DNA from: Hawksworthiomyces lignivorus
Lineage: Eukaryota; Ascomycota; Sordariomycetes; Ophiostomatales; Ophiostomataceae
Length of the DNA: 64,000 nucleotides
Direction: 5' to 3'
NCBI GenBank assembly: GCA_002917075.1
Contig: NTMA01000109.1
Location: forward strand, 1-64,000
How positions within the stretch are numbered: position 1 is the stretch's first letter; each line of letters opens with the position of its first letter. The translations under genes and the position numbers were made by a program. Below, piece by piece: positions 34,928 through 45,273 of this stretch. The notes under the pieces were generated by a model, which did no database searches, was not told where the DNA came from, and worked only from the letters and a program-made list of their open reading frames with translations.

Positions 34928-35013
34928 TGATCAAACACGGACTCGAACCGTGGACCGTCGCGGAGCAGAAGATGCTGTTAACACGAAGTCATAACCAGCT
35001 AGACCATTTGACC
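34928..35013 (-). tRNA. tRNA-Val (AAC anticodon) with 12-nt intron
   Basis: Folds as a cloverleaf. The acceptor GGTCAAA pairs with TTTGATC (one G-U), with discriminator A. The D stem is GTC/GAC. The anticodon stem TCGTG pairs with CGCGA. The T arm is CACGG-TTCGAGT-CCGTG. The anticodon loop is TTAACA, then a 12-nt intron (GCATCTTCTGCT), then C, so the intron sits one base after the anticodon, the canonical eukaryotic position. Anticodon AAC reads valine codons. The B box GGTTCGAGTCC lies at 34939-34949. It lies between SEC6 and PMT4, on the same strand as SEC6. The Val assignment depends on the loop register; the intron size and position support it. Confidence 0.85.
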
Positions 35014-36293
35014 AGGAGTTGATAAAAGATCGTTTAGTCGAATCCGCACCAAATGGGCCGGGTCATTGAGACTGTTCGTGGGTCCCATCTTTGGCCATCG
35101 TGAAGTGGTTCTTTCGGTTGTTTTTTTGGCTTCATCCACTTTCTACTCCGTATTGTCAAGTACCTGAACTAGAAAAAGTGGACGCTATTGGGTTGTGGAG
35201 TCTTATCGCTCTTATCACCGTTAGGGGAAAGTTGTGTGACTATTGGAACTCTTTTAGGACTTATCGATTAGCCCGGCAGGAGCTTGGACCAGGTCTTTCC
35301 CCAAACGCCCAGAAGCCAAGTGTCCTTCCCAGGAAACAACTACATGATTTTTGTAAAAATTGACAAGAATTGGCGGGCTCCAGGGGGGTTGGCATAGATG
35401 TGCCACCCGGTTTACGTGGACTTCACAGTCAGACAATATTAGACGGGCTGCCACTCTATTTGCGCGTGAACTTTCCGCATACCTTACCCCGTATTCGTGC
35501 TGCGTACTCGCTCAATTGCGTATGTAGAGCATTAATTTACAGAGAGGTTGAGAGAGGCAAGCAGAGGACTAAGCTAAGAGAAGACCAGCCGCACAAAAGA
35601 GAAGGAGGAGATTTTCGTCTGCCTGAGAGAATTGTAGTTGCCCCAATTGCTGGGGTGCATTGTGTCGTTCTTGCCTCTTTTTTCTCGCCTCTCCAGATAG
35701 TTGCTCGTAATACATATGTACATGCAATACTGTAGCTTGCTTGCTCGCCCGATCAGTCGCGCCTTCCGTACACGTAGCTTCTTTTACTAGCCTCGAGCCA
35801 CTAACACCAGACGCCTCCCTTGTTTCAAGCGGCGTTTCTGTTAGCGGCTACTACCAGTTTTTGCGCCATCGCCTTAACAACAACTTCCTTCTTTCCGCAG
35901 GAACACAATTATTTCACACGCCCCTAGGAAGGTTCCCCCCTATTGTGCCTTCCCTACATCTATTTTTTTCCTCCCTTCTGCCCTGGGCTGACCCGTTCCA
36001 TTTAATTATTACGACACCCTTCTTCTTTCCTTGGCCTCTTTCCTTTCTCATTGTTTCTATCACAAGCTATTTTGTTTGTTTCTCTTTCTTCTTTTATATT
36101 CTTTGTTGGGTTTCTTCCCTTTTTTCTTTCTTCTCTCCTATTTATCTCCTTTTTGGAGCTTTCTTTTCTTGTCTCTCCTTTAGCCAACCTACCGTATTCT
36201 TGGTTTGTTTCTCTCCCCCCCCATCCCCGCCGGCTGTCTCGCATCTCTCGTTTGTAGATTGCAGAGGACTGTCCCCTCGTCCTCTCTCACGCC
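35014..36293. other. PMT4 promoter and long pyrimidine-rich leader
   Basis: No gene seen. From about 35930 to 36290 the plus strand is strongly CT-rich, typical of leaders of highly expressed fungal genes, and ends at the PMT4 ATG (CACGCCATGG). TACTCCGTA occurs at about 35142-35150. Confidence 0.55.
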
Positions 36294-38784
36294 ATGGCCG
36301 CCTCGTCCACGCCGCAGGGCACCCTTCGCCAGCGGAACGTGGCTGGCAGCAAAAAGAAGGACGGCACTGCCTCCGACACCGACCTCGACGCAATCGTCAG
36401 CTCAAAGGCCGCCGTCGCCAAGAAGGCGACCGCTTCCGAGCGCGAGTACCAGGTCACGCTTGTCATCATTACTGCCCTCGCCTTCCTGACACGGTTCTGG
36501 GGCATCAACCACCCAGACGAGGTCGTCTTTGACGAGGTGCATTTTGGAAAGGTATGGGCTCCTTCTCTCGTCCCTTTGCTTTTCTTTCCATCCTCCCCCG
36601 TCTTCGTCTGTCCTCCGCTGATTGTTTTCTGCAGTTCGCTTCTTACTACATCCAAAGGACCTACTTCTTCGATGTCCACCCGCCCCTTGGCAAGCTCCTT
36701 TTTGCCCTTGTTGCCTGGCTTGTCGGATACGATGGCCACTTCCACTTTGACAACATCGGTGACTCCTACATCGCCAACAAAGTGCCGTACCTTGCATTCC
36801 GTGCTCTGCCGGCTCTTCTCGGCTCCTTGACTGTCACCGTCACCTACCTGATTATGTGGGAGTCCGGCTACAGTCTGCCGGCCTGCGTCCTCGCTGCCGG
36901 CCTCGTGCTGCTGGACAACGCCCATATTGGCCAGACCCGCCTCATTTTGCTCGACGCCACCCTCGTCTTTGCCATGGCCTGTGCCATCCTCTGCTACATC
37001 CGCTTCTACAAGCTGCGCCACGAGCCTTTCTCCCGCAAGTGGTGGAAGTGGCTGATCCTGACCGGCTTCGCATTGTCCTGCGATATCTCTGTCAAGTACG
37101 TCGGCCTTTTTGCCTTCGTCTCCGTCGGCTCCGCCGTCTGCATTGACCTCTGGGATCTGCTCGACATCAAGAGACCCGGCGGGTCCCTGTCTCTGCCTGA
37201 GTTCAGCCGCCACTTCCTCGCCCGTGCCTTTGGCCTTATCCTCATGCCCTTCCTGTTCTACCTCTTCTGGTTCCAGGTCCACTTTGCTGTTCTCACCCGC
37301 TCCGGCCCTGGCGACGACTTTATGTCTCCAGAATTCCAGGAGACCCTCAGCGACAATGTCATGCTGGCTAATGCCATTACCATCAACTACTACGATTCCC
37401 TCACCATCCAGCACAAGGAGACCAAGGCCTACCTCCACAGCCACCCGGATCGCTACCCTCTCCGCTACGACGACGGCCGTGTCTCCAGCCAGGGCCAGCA
37501 GGTGACCGGCTATCCCTACAACGACACCAACAACCACTGGCAGATTCTCCCCGCCGACGGCGACGAGAACACCCAGCGCAGTGTGAAAAATCACGACCTC
37601 GTGCGTCTGCGCCATCTGGTCACCGACACCATTCTCCTTTCGCACGACGTCGCCTCGCCATACTACCCGACCAACCAGGAGTTCACCACCGTGTCCATTG
37701 AGGACGCATATGGCGGCCGCGCGGCCGACACGCTCTTCGAAGTTCGTATCGAGAACGGCAAGCCGGGCCAGGAGTTCAAGAGCGTGTCCAGCTACTTCAA
37801 GTTCATTCACAACCCGAGCAAGGTCGCCATGTGGACGCACACAAAGCCGCTGCCCGAATGGGGCCACAAGCAGCAGGAGATCAACGGCAACAAGCAAATT
37901 ACGCCAAGCTCCAACATCTGGGTGATCGAAGACCTGCCGCTCCTGCCGGCTGACCACCCCCGTCGTGCGAAGCCCGAGAAGTCCGTCAAGAGCCTTCCGT
38001 TCCTGCAGAAGTGGTTCGAACTGCAGCGCTCCATGTTCTGGCACAACAACCAGCTCACGAGCAGCCACCCCTACGCGTCGCAGCCCTACCAATGGCCCTT
38101 CCTGCTCCGCGGTGTCAGCTTCTGGACCCAGAACGAAACGCGTCAGCAGATCTACTTCCTTGGTAACCCCATCGGCTGGTGGATTGCCAGCAGCTTGCTC
38201 GCCGTCTTTGCCGGCGTCATCGCCGCCGACCAGTTCTCACTGCGTCGTGGCATGGACGCTCTTGACCACCGTAAGTATTCTTTAGTCCTTTATGTGCACG
38301 ACCATTTTCTTGTTCTGGGCGGCTGTTGCTGACGCAAATCAAATTAGGGACTCGCTCGCGCCTGTACAACTCAACCGGCTTCTTCTTCTTAGTTTGGGCC
38401 ACCCACTACTTCCCCTTCTACGTCATGGGCCGTCAGCTTTTCCTGCACCACTACCTCCCAGCTCATCTAGCTTCCACCTTGGTGGCCGGTGCTCTCATCG
38501 AGTTCATCTTCACCACCGATTCAGCGGAGCTCGAGCAGCCGACATACCAGCAGGTCAAGACTGGCAAGAAGCCTGCACCAGGCCCCAAGCGTCACATTCT
38601 GGCCCGCGAGAGATTCGCAGGCCAGAGCCTCGCTGGCGCCTGGATTGCCACCGGCGTCATTCTTGCCGTCGTGGCCGCCAGCTGGTACTTCTTCCTGCCT
38701 CTGACCTATGGCTACCCCGGCCTGAGCGTCGAACAGATCCTGAGACGCAAGTGGCTCGGATACGACCTGCACTTCGCCAAATAA
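36294..38784 (+). CDS. PMT4: Protein O-mannosyltransferase Pmt4
   Basis: Three exons: 36294-36551, 36635-38270 and 38348-38784, giving 776 residues. It is an integral ER membrane enzyme that moves mannose from dolichyl-phosphate mannose to Ser/Thr of secretory and cell-wall proteins. The catalytic acidic pair Asp80-Glu81 lies in FDEVHFGKFASYY, followed by YFFDVHPPLGKLL. The lumenal MIR domain is at about 310-490 (YLHSHPDRYP, GQQVTGYPYNDTNNHW, VRLRHLVTDTILLSHDVASP). C-terminal membrane segments include FLHHYLPAHLASTL. Subfamily 4 is chosen over PMT1/PMT2 for three reasons: the length (yeast Pmt4 762, Pmt1 817); LPFLQKWFELQRSMFWHNNQL, the Pmt4-type segment; and the short tail ending near LHFAK. 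Pmt4 acts as a homodimer on membrane-anchored substrates in yeast. Splice phases all match. Confidence 0.94.
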
Positions 38785-39501
38785 ACGAAAATAAGCAAGT
38801 GCGCGAGAGAATTCTGACAAGAGTTTCTTCGGAGTCTCTCTCGGAGAAGCTACAATGCCACACAGCCAAAATCAAAGGCGTTTTCTTACGAGCCTTGGCT
38901 TGTTTGTACAACTAAATGACTGGAAAGGGAATGGATAGTTGATGTCCTCAAAATGGGTAGATTCATTTGTGCTGGAGCGGTTTAATAAAAAAAAAATCAA
39001 CAGGGATTGTGGAAAGGGACATTAGCAAGCCAGAAAACTATTCTTTTTTGGCTTATCGCACTTATTACCTACACTCACTTAAAGTCTTTTGGATTCCAGA
39101 GAACCAGACAACACATCAAGAGGATTGGAAGGTTTCGAATATTCTTTGAGTCAGTCATTCTCAAATTACGCTTTAAAAAGTTTCGGGTCTTCTTTTTGCC
39201 CCTTGCGTTAATACTCACCTTCTATCTCTTTCATTTGTTTCATTGGCATTTATATAAAGCGAGAAGAAAGAAGAAAATGGAAAACGTCAAAATTTAATGA
39301 TATATTCTCTTGAGAAAATTAGTTTTTTTTAGGCGTACCGGATCTTCTAATTGTACCCTTTGCCGGAAAGGGATCCGTTTTAAACTACCACAATCCATAA
39401 ATCTGTATATGAGCAACAAAACATGCAAGTTACCATCTAGAAGACATAAGCTTGCTTTATCATCACCACGTCAGTCTTGAGAAGCAGTCTGCTTAATATA
39501 A
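38785..39501. other. Convergent AT-rich 3' region
   Basis: Lies between PMT4 and the minus-strand gene at 39502. AT-rich. A 9-bp inverted match, GGATTGTGG at 39004-39012 and CCACAATCC at 39389-39397, brackets about 395 bases (see findings). No coding frame is recognisable. Confidence 0.5.
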
Positions 39502-40773
39502 CTATGGTTGAAGGCCAGGAAATGAGACGGCATTCAGCGGGGAAGGCTTTAGGTATGAAAGTTGGCGCCGATGCTGCCCGCCTGACCTCTTCTTCGACAA
39601 CTGGACTTTCCGTTGAAGCAGCACCGGTAGCGTCATCCACGGGATGAACAGTGGCTCGCCGCTGTTAAACCAGTCGACTATCAAAGTATGGTCCTTGGAC
39701 GAAAAAAAAGGTGGCGGACGGTGGCGGTATTTATTAGGGTGGCGAGACTGGTACGAAAATCTATCCACTGTCTCCAGAATGCCACGCCACGAGAGCGCAT
39801 TGCAACGCCGTATGAAGATGATATTGCCTAGATAATCGGCATCTTTCGCCAGCGGGGCCATCTGTCGAATCCGGGGGTGCCGCAGGAGGTAGACCAGCGT
39901 CTCAGCTGCCGTCCAATTCTCTGGCAGGCACAGTAGACGCCGCAGAGTCTTCAGCAAGACATATCCCTGGCGAGAGTTATAGGGAATGAGGCGCAGAGAG
40001 GGCAGCGGCTTATTGACATTGGGGGGGATGGTAGCTGCACAAGTCTTAGTATGCAGCATTGGCGGTGGCGGCGGCTGCCGGAGAGGTGTCAGGTGAGAAG
40101 CATTCTCATAGCTAGGCCGGCTCGGAACGGTTCCGTCAATGGCCGTTGTTGTCTGGGATGAAATTGACATTGCCTGCTGCCTTCGGTGACAGTTAGGGCG
40201 TGGCTCAAATTTGTACGGCCGTCCAAGGGAATTCTGGTGAAGCGAATCAGATGATTGATTCGAAGAAGACCCGTTCACAACAGCTTTGTCGCTGATGGCG
40301 CTAGAAAAGCTGCTGACGCTCTGTCGATGGTTGTCCCCGTCGTCTTCCTCCTCCCGTTGACTGCAGAAGTCCATGCACACATTGGACATTGTCTTCAGCC
40401 CAAAGGCAGTTTCAGAGGGCCTGTCGTTGATATAGCAGTCTTCGCTTTGGTCCCGCTGCCAGCCAGTGGCAGACAAAGGGGCGACGGCGCCCTCATCATC
40501 AAATTCAATAAATGGCCATCGCCGCTCGTTGTCCTCAACATAAGGAACAGACTGGATAACGGAGGAGTGGAGATATATAGGGACGGTTTCTGCAGTGTCG
40601 GCATCAATCCCAGAGCTGGTATTCTGAAACGGGTCATCGGCCAGCCATGACATGCACTTCTCGTCGCTTGCGGACAGATCAGCCCTCCTTTTCCGATGCT
40701 CGTCACTGCTCGAAGCTGGGGCGGACTTCTTCTCCTTGTAAAAAAGTTGCTGGAGAAATGAGCAAAGCCCCAT
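39502..40773 (-). CDS. Unrecognised protein, 423 residues
   Basis: Single open frame, ATG at 40773 chosen because it is the first ATG in frame and a TATA-like TATTATATA (minus strand) lies about 100 bases upstream. I recognise no domain. The protein starts MGLCSF, so Gly2 and Cys4 resemble an N-terminal acylation site, though the myristoylation consensus is not full. Residues 20-230 are polar, Ser/Asp-rich and likely disordered, with a Pro run near 250. The C-terminal 160 residues are more ordered and basic (LPSLRLIPYNSRQGYVLLKT; NIIFIRRCNALSWRGILETV; HTLIVDWFNSGEPLFIPWM) and look like a small folded domain. Codon use is less GC-biased than in PMT4. It is probably a real gene because of length, the ordered C-terminus and the promoter. 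Confidence 0.6.
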   Translation of the reverse strand: MGLCSFLQQLFYKEKKSAPASSSDEHRKRRADLSASDEKCMSWLADDPFQNTSSGIDADTAETVPIYLHSSVIQSVPYVEDNERRWPFIEFDDEGAVAPLSATGWQRDQSEDCYINDRPSETAFGLKTMSNVCMDFCSQREEEDDGDNHRQSVSSFSSAISDKAVVNGSSSNQSSDSLHQNSLGRPYKFEPRPNCHRRQQAMSISSQTTTAIDGTVPSRPSYENASHLTPLRQPPPPPMLHTKTCAATIPPNVNKPLPSLRLIPYNSRQGYVLLKTLRRLLCLPENWTAAETLVYLLRHPRIRQMAPLAKDADYLGNIIFIRRCNALSWRGILETVDRFSYQSRHPNKYRHRPPPFFSSKDHTLIVDWFNSGEPLFIPWMTLPVLLQRKVQLSKKRSGGQHRRQLSYLKPSPLNAVSFPGLQP

Positions 40774-41601
40774 GGTTGCTGTCAACAGCGAATTTGGAGA
40801 GCACAGGAAACCGAGCCGTTCGACTCCTAAGACGTGTATAACCTATCAATGTGGATCAGGCGAACCTGTATATAATAGATGAATAGGGTGAAACCGACAG
40901 CCGGCCCTCCTGAAAAGAGTCCGGTGATTCTATCTGGAAGCGGGCTTTCTCTTATGAATGATGAAGCTGATTAGAAAGGTTGAAGTTGATTCTGGCGTAA
41001 TAAGGGTACCTGAGAAACAGACGCCGCGGCAGCAAAGACTGGCACGGAGTCGCTTTTATTGCTTTCCAAAAATAATACATGGTCCCGAGAAGAAGAGAAA
41101 GAGCACTCATTCAGAAGACACTCGTGAAAAAGAGCCGTCAATGAAGATGTTCAAGTCAAAGGAACACGAACAAGGCTGTACAAGAAAAAAGGGGGGTAAA
41201 CAAAGAATCCAAATTTTCTTGTTCGCCTTCCATGAATATGGTCAAGGCATCAGTACAATGCGGCCAGTGAACAGCTTTGATGAACAGGTCATAAACAGAA
41301 ACAAAGAACAGCAGAGTCAGTGTCTTAATTCACTCGTAGAATGAACAAGGACACCCATTTCCTCAGTGCGGCAGTGCCTCTCACTAAACAATAGTATATG
41401 TCGTTTCAGTTTCTACGTTTTGTTCTTCGCCAATGTGTTCCATGGCAAAAGAAGTATATAGCTGCGGATGCTTTCCTGTTACATGTACGCATTTTCGATT
41501 CGATATTCTTCGACAAACACCTATCCACAAAGCAAATTTCAAGCCTCAATCCTTCCAGCGACAAAACACAAGCAGAAAAGGTAAGTCAAACTCTCAACAC
41601 A
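40774..41601. other. Divergent promoter region with two TATA boxes
   Basis: Separates two divergent unrecognised genes. A TATA-like element at 40869-40876 serves the minus gene and TATATA at 41455-41460 the plus gene. A 128-codon frame at 40958-41344 is Lys/Gln/Glu-rich and unrecognisable. Confidence 0.5.
41455..41460 (+). promoter_or_regulatory. Probable TATA box for the 41602 gene
   Basis: AGTATATAGC lies 147 bases upstream of ATG 41602. An upstream in-frame ATG at 41398 would lie before this TATA box, which argues for the downstream start. Confidence 0.45.
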
Positions 41602-42525
41602 ATGTGTGTGATTACTTTACATTGTTTTACTTGCAACGACAATGAGCGGCAACTAGTCCTCTGTGAAAAGAAACAACAGAAGTGTCTCCAAAAGTACAAC
41701 GACAGCATCCAAGCTCAAGGAAGCGATGCTTCGACACATTCTACTAGCACAGGGAAGACCACAAAGCATGGCGTCCGGTACGCCCTAACCAAGATCTTTA
41801 CGTCTTCTTCCTCATCGCGGCAGACGAGTCCGCTCTTGCGTCCGGCTACCAGCTTCACGTACAAAGAGCAGAAGCCACCGAAAGAAGTGCTGCAGCACAG
41901 CTGTAAGTTGAGCAAGTGTACCAACAAACTCACAGTGCACTCCATCCGCTGTCCTACCTGCCTCTGGGCAAGCAGTGGCCCAAATCCGCCGCCACAGCAG
42001 AATGCCCATGGACATGGTGCCTCTCCCCGTCATCCTGCTCCCCGCCCCGGCCCCGCCCCCATTCCTGCACCCGTCCCCGCCCCTGGCCCTGCCTCTCGTA
42101 CTTCCAAGCCGCAGCAGCGGAACGGCTCTGTCGCCTCTTCGGCCAACCCTGCTCTCCTGGGCCAGGCATTTGCGCTCGCGACCCCTGGCGAGTTCCACGC
42201 CATGTTCCCACAGCAGAAGTATGCTTCGCGTAAGCCTGCGCTGCTGCAGCGGCGAACGCACGGCCGCCCTAATTTGCGCCTGGTTACGGCTGACAAGGAG
42301 CTCCCGCCCCGGCCGCTGAATGTCTCGGCTGTGCCGTCTGCTGCCTCGGTCCCTCTGTCTCAGCGTCAGCGGCACCAACCCCAGCACTCCGCCGCTGCTA
42401 TCGCGCAGCCGGGTAGGACCATGACGTGTGTGGTCTCCCCTGTGTCTCCGCCCCCTGGCGGCTGGGTCCCATCCCCCATTAGTCCGGCTAGCCCGTGGAA
42501 CTTTCAGGCAAGCCATATAAGATGA
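41602..42525 (+). CDS. Unrecognised Pro/Ser-rich protein with Cys-rich ends
   Basis: Single exon, 307 residues. Start 41602 is preferred over the in-frame ATG 41398 for two reasons. The TATA box lies between them. In addition, the protein then begins MCVITLHCFTC, resembling a common fungal hypothetical family that opens MC with spaced Cys/His (here Cys2, Cys8, Cys11, Cys20, Cys27). A second Cys cluster follows near 95-120 (CKLSKCTNKL, IRCPTC), so a small zinc-binding module split by a Ser-rich stretch is possible. The remainder is Pro/Ala/Ser-rich and likely disordered. A GTAAGT at 41581 upstream could mean a 5' UTR intron. No function can be inferred. Confidence 0.5.
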   Translation: MCVITLHCFTCNDNERQLVLCEKKQQKCLQKYNDSIQAQGSDASTHSTSTGKTTKHGVRYALTKIFTSSSSSRQTSPLLRPATSFTYKEQKPPKEVLQHSCKLSKCTNKLTVHSIRCPTCLWASSGPNPPPQQNAHGHGASPRHPAPRPGPAPIPAPVPAPGPASRTSKPQQRNGSVASSANPALLGQAFALATPGEFHAMFPQQKYASRKPALLQRRTHGRPNLRLVTADKELPPRPLNVSAVPSAASVPLSQRQRHQPQHSAAAIAQPGRTMTCVVSPVSPPPGGWVPSPISPASPWNFQASHIR

Positions 42526-43375
42526 AGGCGCTAAAAATTGCCTTTTTCTCAAGGAATCATAGAGAAATGTCGGAAGCCGCAAGGCGGCGCTCTGGCATGT
42601 TATCGTAGTAGTATAGAAAGAAGCCGAGCTGGCTCTGGCTTCCCGACCGCATTAAAAAGGCGTAAACGGAGTAAGTAGTATTGAAAATTTATCGAATTTC
42701 AAATAATGCACAATTCTCCCTTTTTAGAGGACACCGAGAATTGATTCCAGAATGTGTGAGTAAAGCAGGCACCTGAAGTAGAGTCGAGAAGAAGAGCCAT
42801 GTCATCCTGGAGCATATTAACCAGGCTCCTCAAAATGCCACAGAATGTTCAGCATCAACATGCTCCTGTAAAATCACGGATTCTGTTGGTCAAGTAGCTG
42901 TGCAGAGTGAGCTATATACCACACAAAATTCAGCTAAGTAGAGGCGAGCTGCAGACCGCAGAAGGACGCCATACGCTCCAGATAGCCAAGCTTGCCCTGC
43001 CATCCTCGTCTGTCTCGGCGAGAAACGTGGATCCCGAAGGGGCAGCTTATGGAGTCATCTCACTGTAGCCATGGCCTCAGGACTTTTTTTTTCCAACTCT
43101 ATGGTTAAATCAACCCAATGGGCCTACTCATGATTCCTTAAATCATCTATTCCCATTAAAAATCTCCCAACTACATTTTGATATTGTCGAGATTCGGCTG
43201 ACGGTGTGTGTGATGACTAATTCTTCAACGTCGGTGTTGAATGCCACCCTACGCTATGCTGGCTATTTTCGTTTATGATGGATGCCTAGAGGCACATTGG
43301 TGACTTTCACCTCGAAGGGGCGGGGTTTTACAATCGTTGGCAGCATATGCAGAGGATACTGTGACACAACAACAA
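42526..43375. other. Intergenic, F-box gene promoter
   Basis: AT-richer noncoding stretch. A T run lies near 43084. No clear TATA box close to the F-box start and no gene seen. Confidence 0.5.
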
Positions 43376-45202
43376 ATGGCGGCACCGCTGGAATTGCTCC
43401 ATGTCGAGCTTCTCGATATGGTCGCGGCTCACCTTGACTTCGCGGACCTGGCATCTCTGCGCCTGACAAGCCGCTCGCTAGAAGCCAAGATCACACCAGG
43501 ACCGTCCCTGGGCCGCTTCTTCCATCACAAGACGGTTGAATTTACGGAGCGGATGCTGAAAGAGTTTGTGCTCATGACGGGTGCCGGCCGGCCTGGTCGT
43601 TACCTGCAGCACTGCACTCTCAAGGGCATCATACCGAACAAGAAAGGCGTCTGGCCGTATGAGTACATTGACCACGAGACACCCAAAGACCAAAAAGTAG
43701 TCTTTGATGTCACGCCCGACGAGGACAGCGCGGAGCACCTGCGACTTTTGACCGAGGCATTCGCGAACCTCAGGGCATATTCTCCGAAAGGTGGTTTAGC
43801 AGCACTGTACCTCCAGGTTGGATTTCGCACTTTCTATTTACGCCTTGCAAATGGAGAGGAAGAAGAGGTAGGAAAGGACGCGGATGAGGAAGAGGAGGAG
43901 GACGAGGAGGACGAGGAAGAAGAAGGCAAGACCTGGGAGTACCCCGGGGGCGACAGAACAGTGTTTTCGCCGTCGGTGCGGGCCGTTTTTGATGTGGCTG
44001 AGAGTACTTTTGAGACGGCCATTTCGGCCCTGGCGGCTACCGAGCTGCCCGTGACGGATCACCTGGACCTGTTCAGCCAGCTGCACATCTGTAGCCTCGC
44101 ACACGACGCGTTTCTGGGCTTTCTGCGAGAGTTTCCGTCGCCGCGCGTCTTCGCTTCGGTCCGCCGCCTGACGCTGAGCTTGTCGGCGCGCCACCGGACT
44201 GCCGCAGAAGAGCGAGAGGCATGTCTGCAGACCAAGGCCGACATGGCAAGGCGCGCCAAGGCCGAGGCCGAGCAAGCGGCTGGGGCAGCCGGGGCCGCCG
44301 GGGCCGCCGAGGCTGCGGAGGCCGCCAGGGATTTGGAGGGGCTGAACTTTTTGGAAACGGAGCGCAGGACGGCGCTGGTGCGAATAAAGGCGCAGACGGC
44401 GGTCACGTCGCGCGTGCTCCAGGCGCTGGCCGGGCCGGAGCTGCCGCGGCTGATGCCGGCCTTGGACGAGCTGGACCTGCACTGGTACACGCTGGGGGAG
44501 GAGCTGGCGGAGGACGTGCTGGCGCAGGCGGCGGCGGCAGAGCAGGCGCAGACCGCGCAACCACTACTATCGCCGCCGCCGCCACCTACCACCCGCCTGC
44601 GCTCCCTCGCCCTGAGCGGCGTCCGCGTGCGCGCGAGCGAGCTCTGCCAGCTCCTCGACACCATGCGGCCGGCGCACGTGGCGCTCGCGTTCGTGCGCCT
44701 CACCATCGGCAGCGGCGAGGGCAGCAGCGACGGCCTGGCGCACGTCTACCGCTACCTGACGGACCCGGCCACCCCCGTCGCCAGCTACAGCCTCGACGCC
44801 GTCGCCGGCGAGCAGCCGCCGCTTCCCCCCCAGGACGACGACAACGACGCCAACGACGCCAACAACGCCCCCGGCGGGCCGGCCGCGGGCGTGATGCCCC
44901 CATTCCCCCGCGTGACGGAGCCGATCACGCTCGCGCGCGACGGACCCGCCGCCAAGCAGCCAGTGCCCTCGTTCGACCGGTACCGCACGCGGCCCACGGG
45001 GCCGCTCATGACCCTATACAGCACGAGGTTAGAAGTGTTCGGCCCGGCCAGGCACGTGTACGACTTTGAGCTCAAGAACTTGAGCCTGTTCGGCAGCAAG
45101 GTCAATCGCTTCTACATGATCCGGCCGCGTCCTATGCCGCGGCATTTTACGCAGACGCCGAAGTGGAGGAGGAGGATGAGGAGGAGGATGAGAGGGCAAT
45201 AG
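43376..45202 (+). CDS. F-box protein
   Basis: Single exon, 608 residues. ATG 43376 is the first ATG in frame and begins right at the F-box: PLELLHVELLDMVAAHLDFADLASLRLTSRSLEAKI, about residues 4-40. The F-box should bind Skp1 in an SCF ubiquitin ligase. The remaining sequence is probably the substrate-recognition part; I do not see clear LRR, WD40 or Kelch repeats. Residues about 161-190 form a strongly acidic Glu/Asp tract. An Ala-rich coiled segment follows near 295-320, and a Pro/Asp/Asn-rich insert near 480-520. The C-terminal block (SFDRYRTRPTGPLMTLYSTR) looks conserved, before a short Arg-rich tail. In fungi such orphan F-box proteins are numerous and fast evolving. The F-box call is good; the target is unknown. 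Confidence 0.78.
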   Translation: MAAPLELLHVELLDMVAAHLDFADLASLRLTSRSLEAKITPGPSLGRFFHHKTVEFTERMLKEFVLMTGAGRPGRYLQHCTLKGIIPNKKGVWPYEYIDHETPKDQKVVFDVTPDEDSAEHLRLLTEAFANLRAYSPKGGLAALYLQVGFRTFYLRLANGEEEEVGKDADEEEEEDEEDEEEEGKTWEYPGGDRTVFSPSVRAVFDVAESTFETAISALAATELPVTDHLDLFSQLHICSLAHDAFLGFLREFPSPRVFASVRRLTLSLSARHRTAAEEREACLQTKADMARRAKAEAEQAAGAAGAAGAAEAAEAARDLEGLNFLETERRTALVRIKAQTAVTSRVLQALAGPELPRLMPALDELDLHWYTLGEELAEDVLAQAAAAEQAQTAQPLLSPPPPPTTRLRSLALSGVRVRASELCQLLDTMRPAHVALAFVRLTIGSGEGSSDGLAHVYRYLTDPATPVASYSLDAVAGEQPPLPPQDDDNDANDANNAPGGPAAGVMPPFPRVTEPITLARDGPAAKQPVPSFDRYRTRPTGPLMTLYSTRLEVFGPARHVYDFELKNLSLFGSKVNRFYMIRPRPMPRHFTQTPKWRRRMRRRMRGQ

Positions 45203-45248
45203 GCAGCCTCATTTTCTCTCTGTCAAGCACACACAGACACGCATTCCG

Positions 45249-45273
45249 TCTCTCTCTCTCTCTCTCTCTCTCT
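45249..45273. repeat. (TC)n microsatellite in F-box 3' flank
   Basis: Perfect TC repeat about 50 bases after the F-box stop codon, followed by a looser CT tract. Confidence 0.85.

Noticed and set aside
41398..41601. Upstream in-frame extension of the 41602 protein
   Set aside because: It lies across a TATA box and a GTAAGT, and its residues do not look coding. The downstream ATG gives a family-like start.
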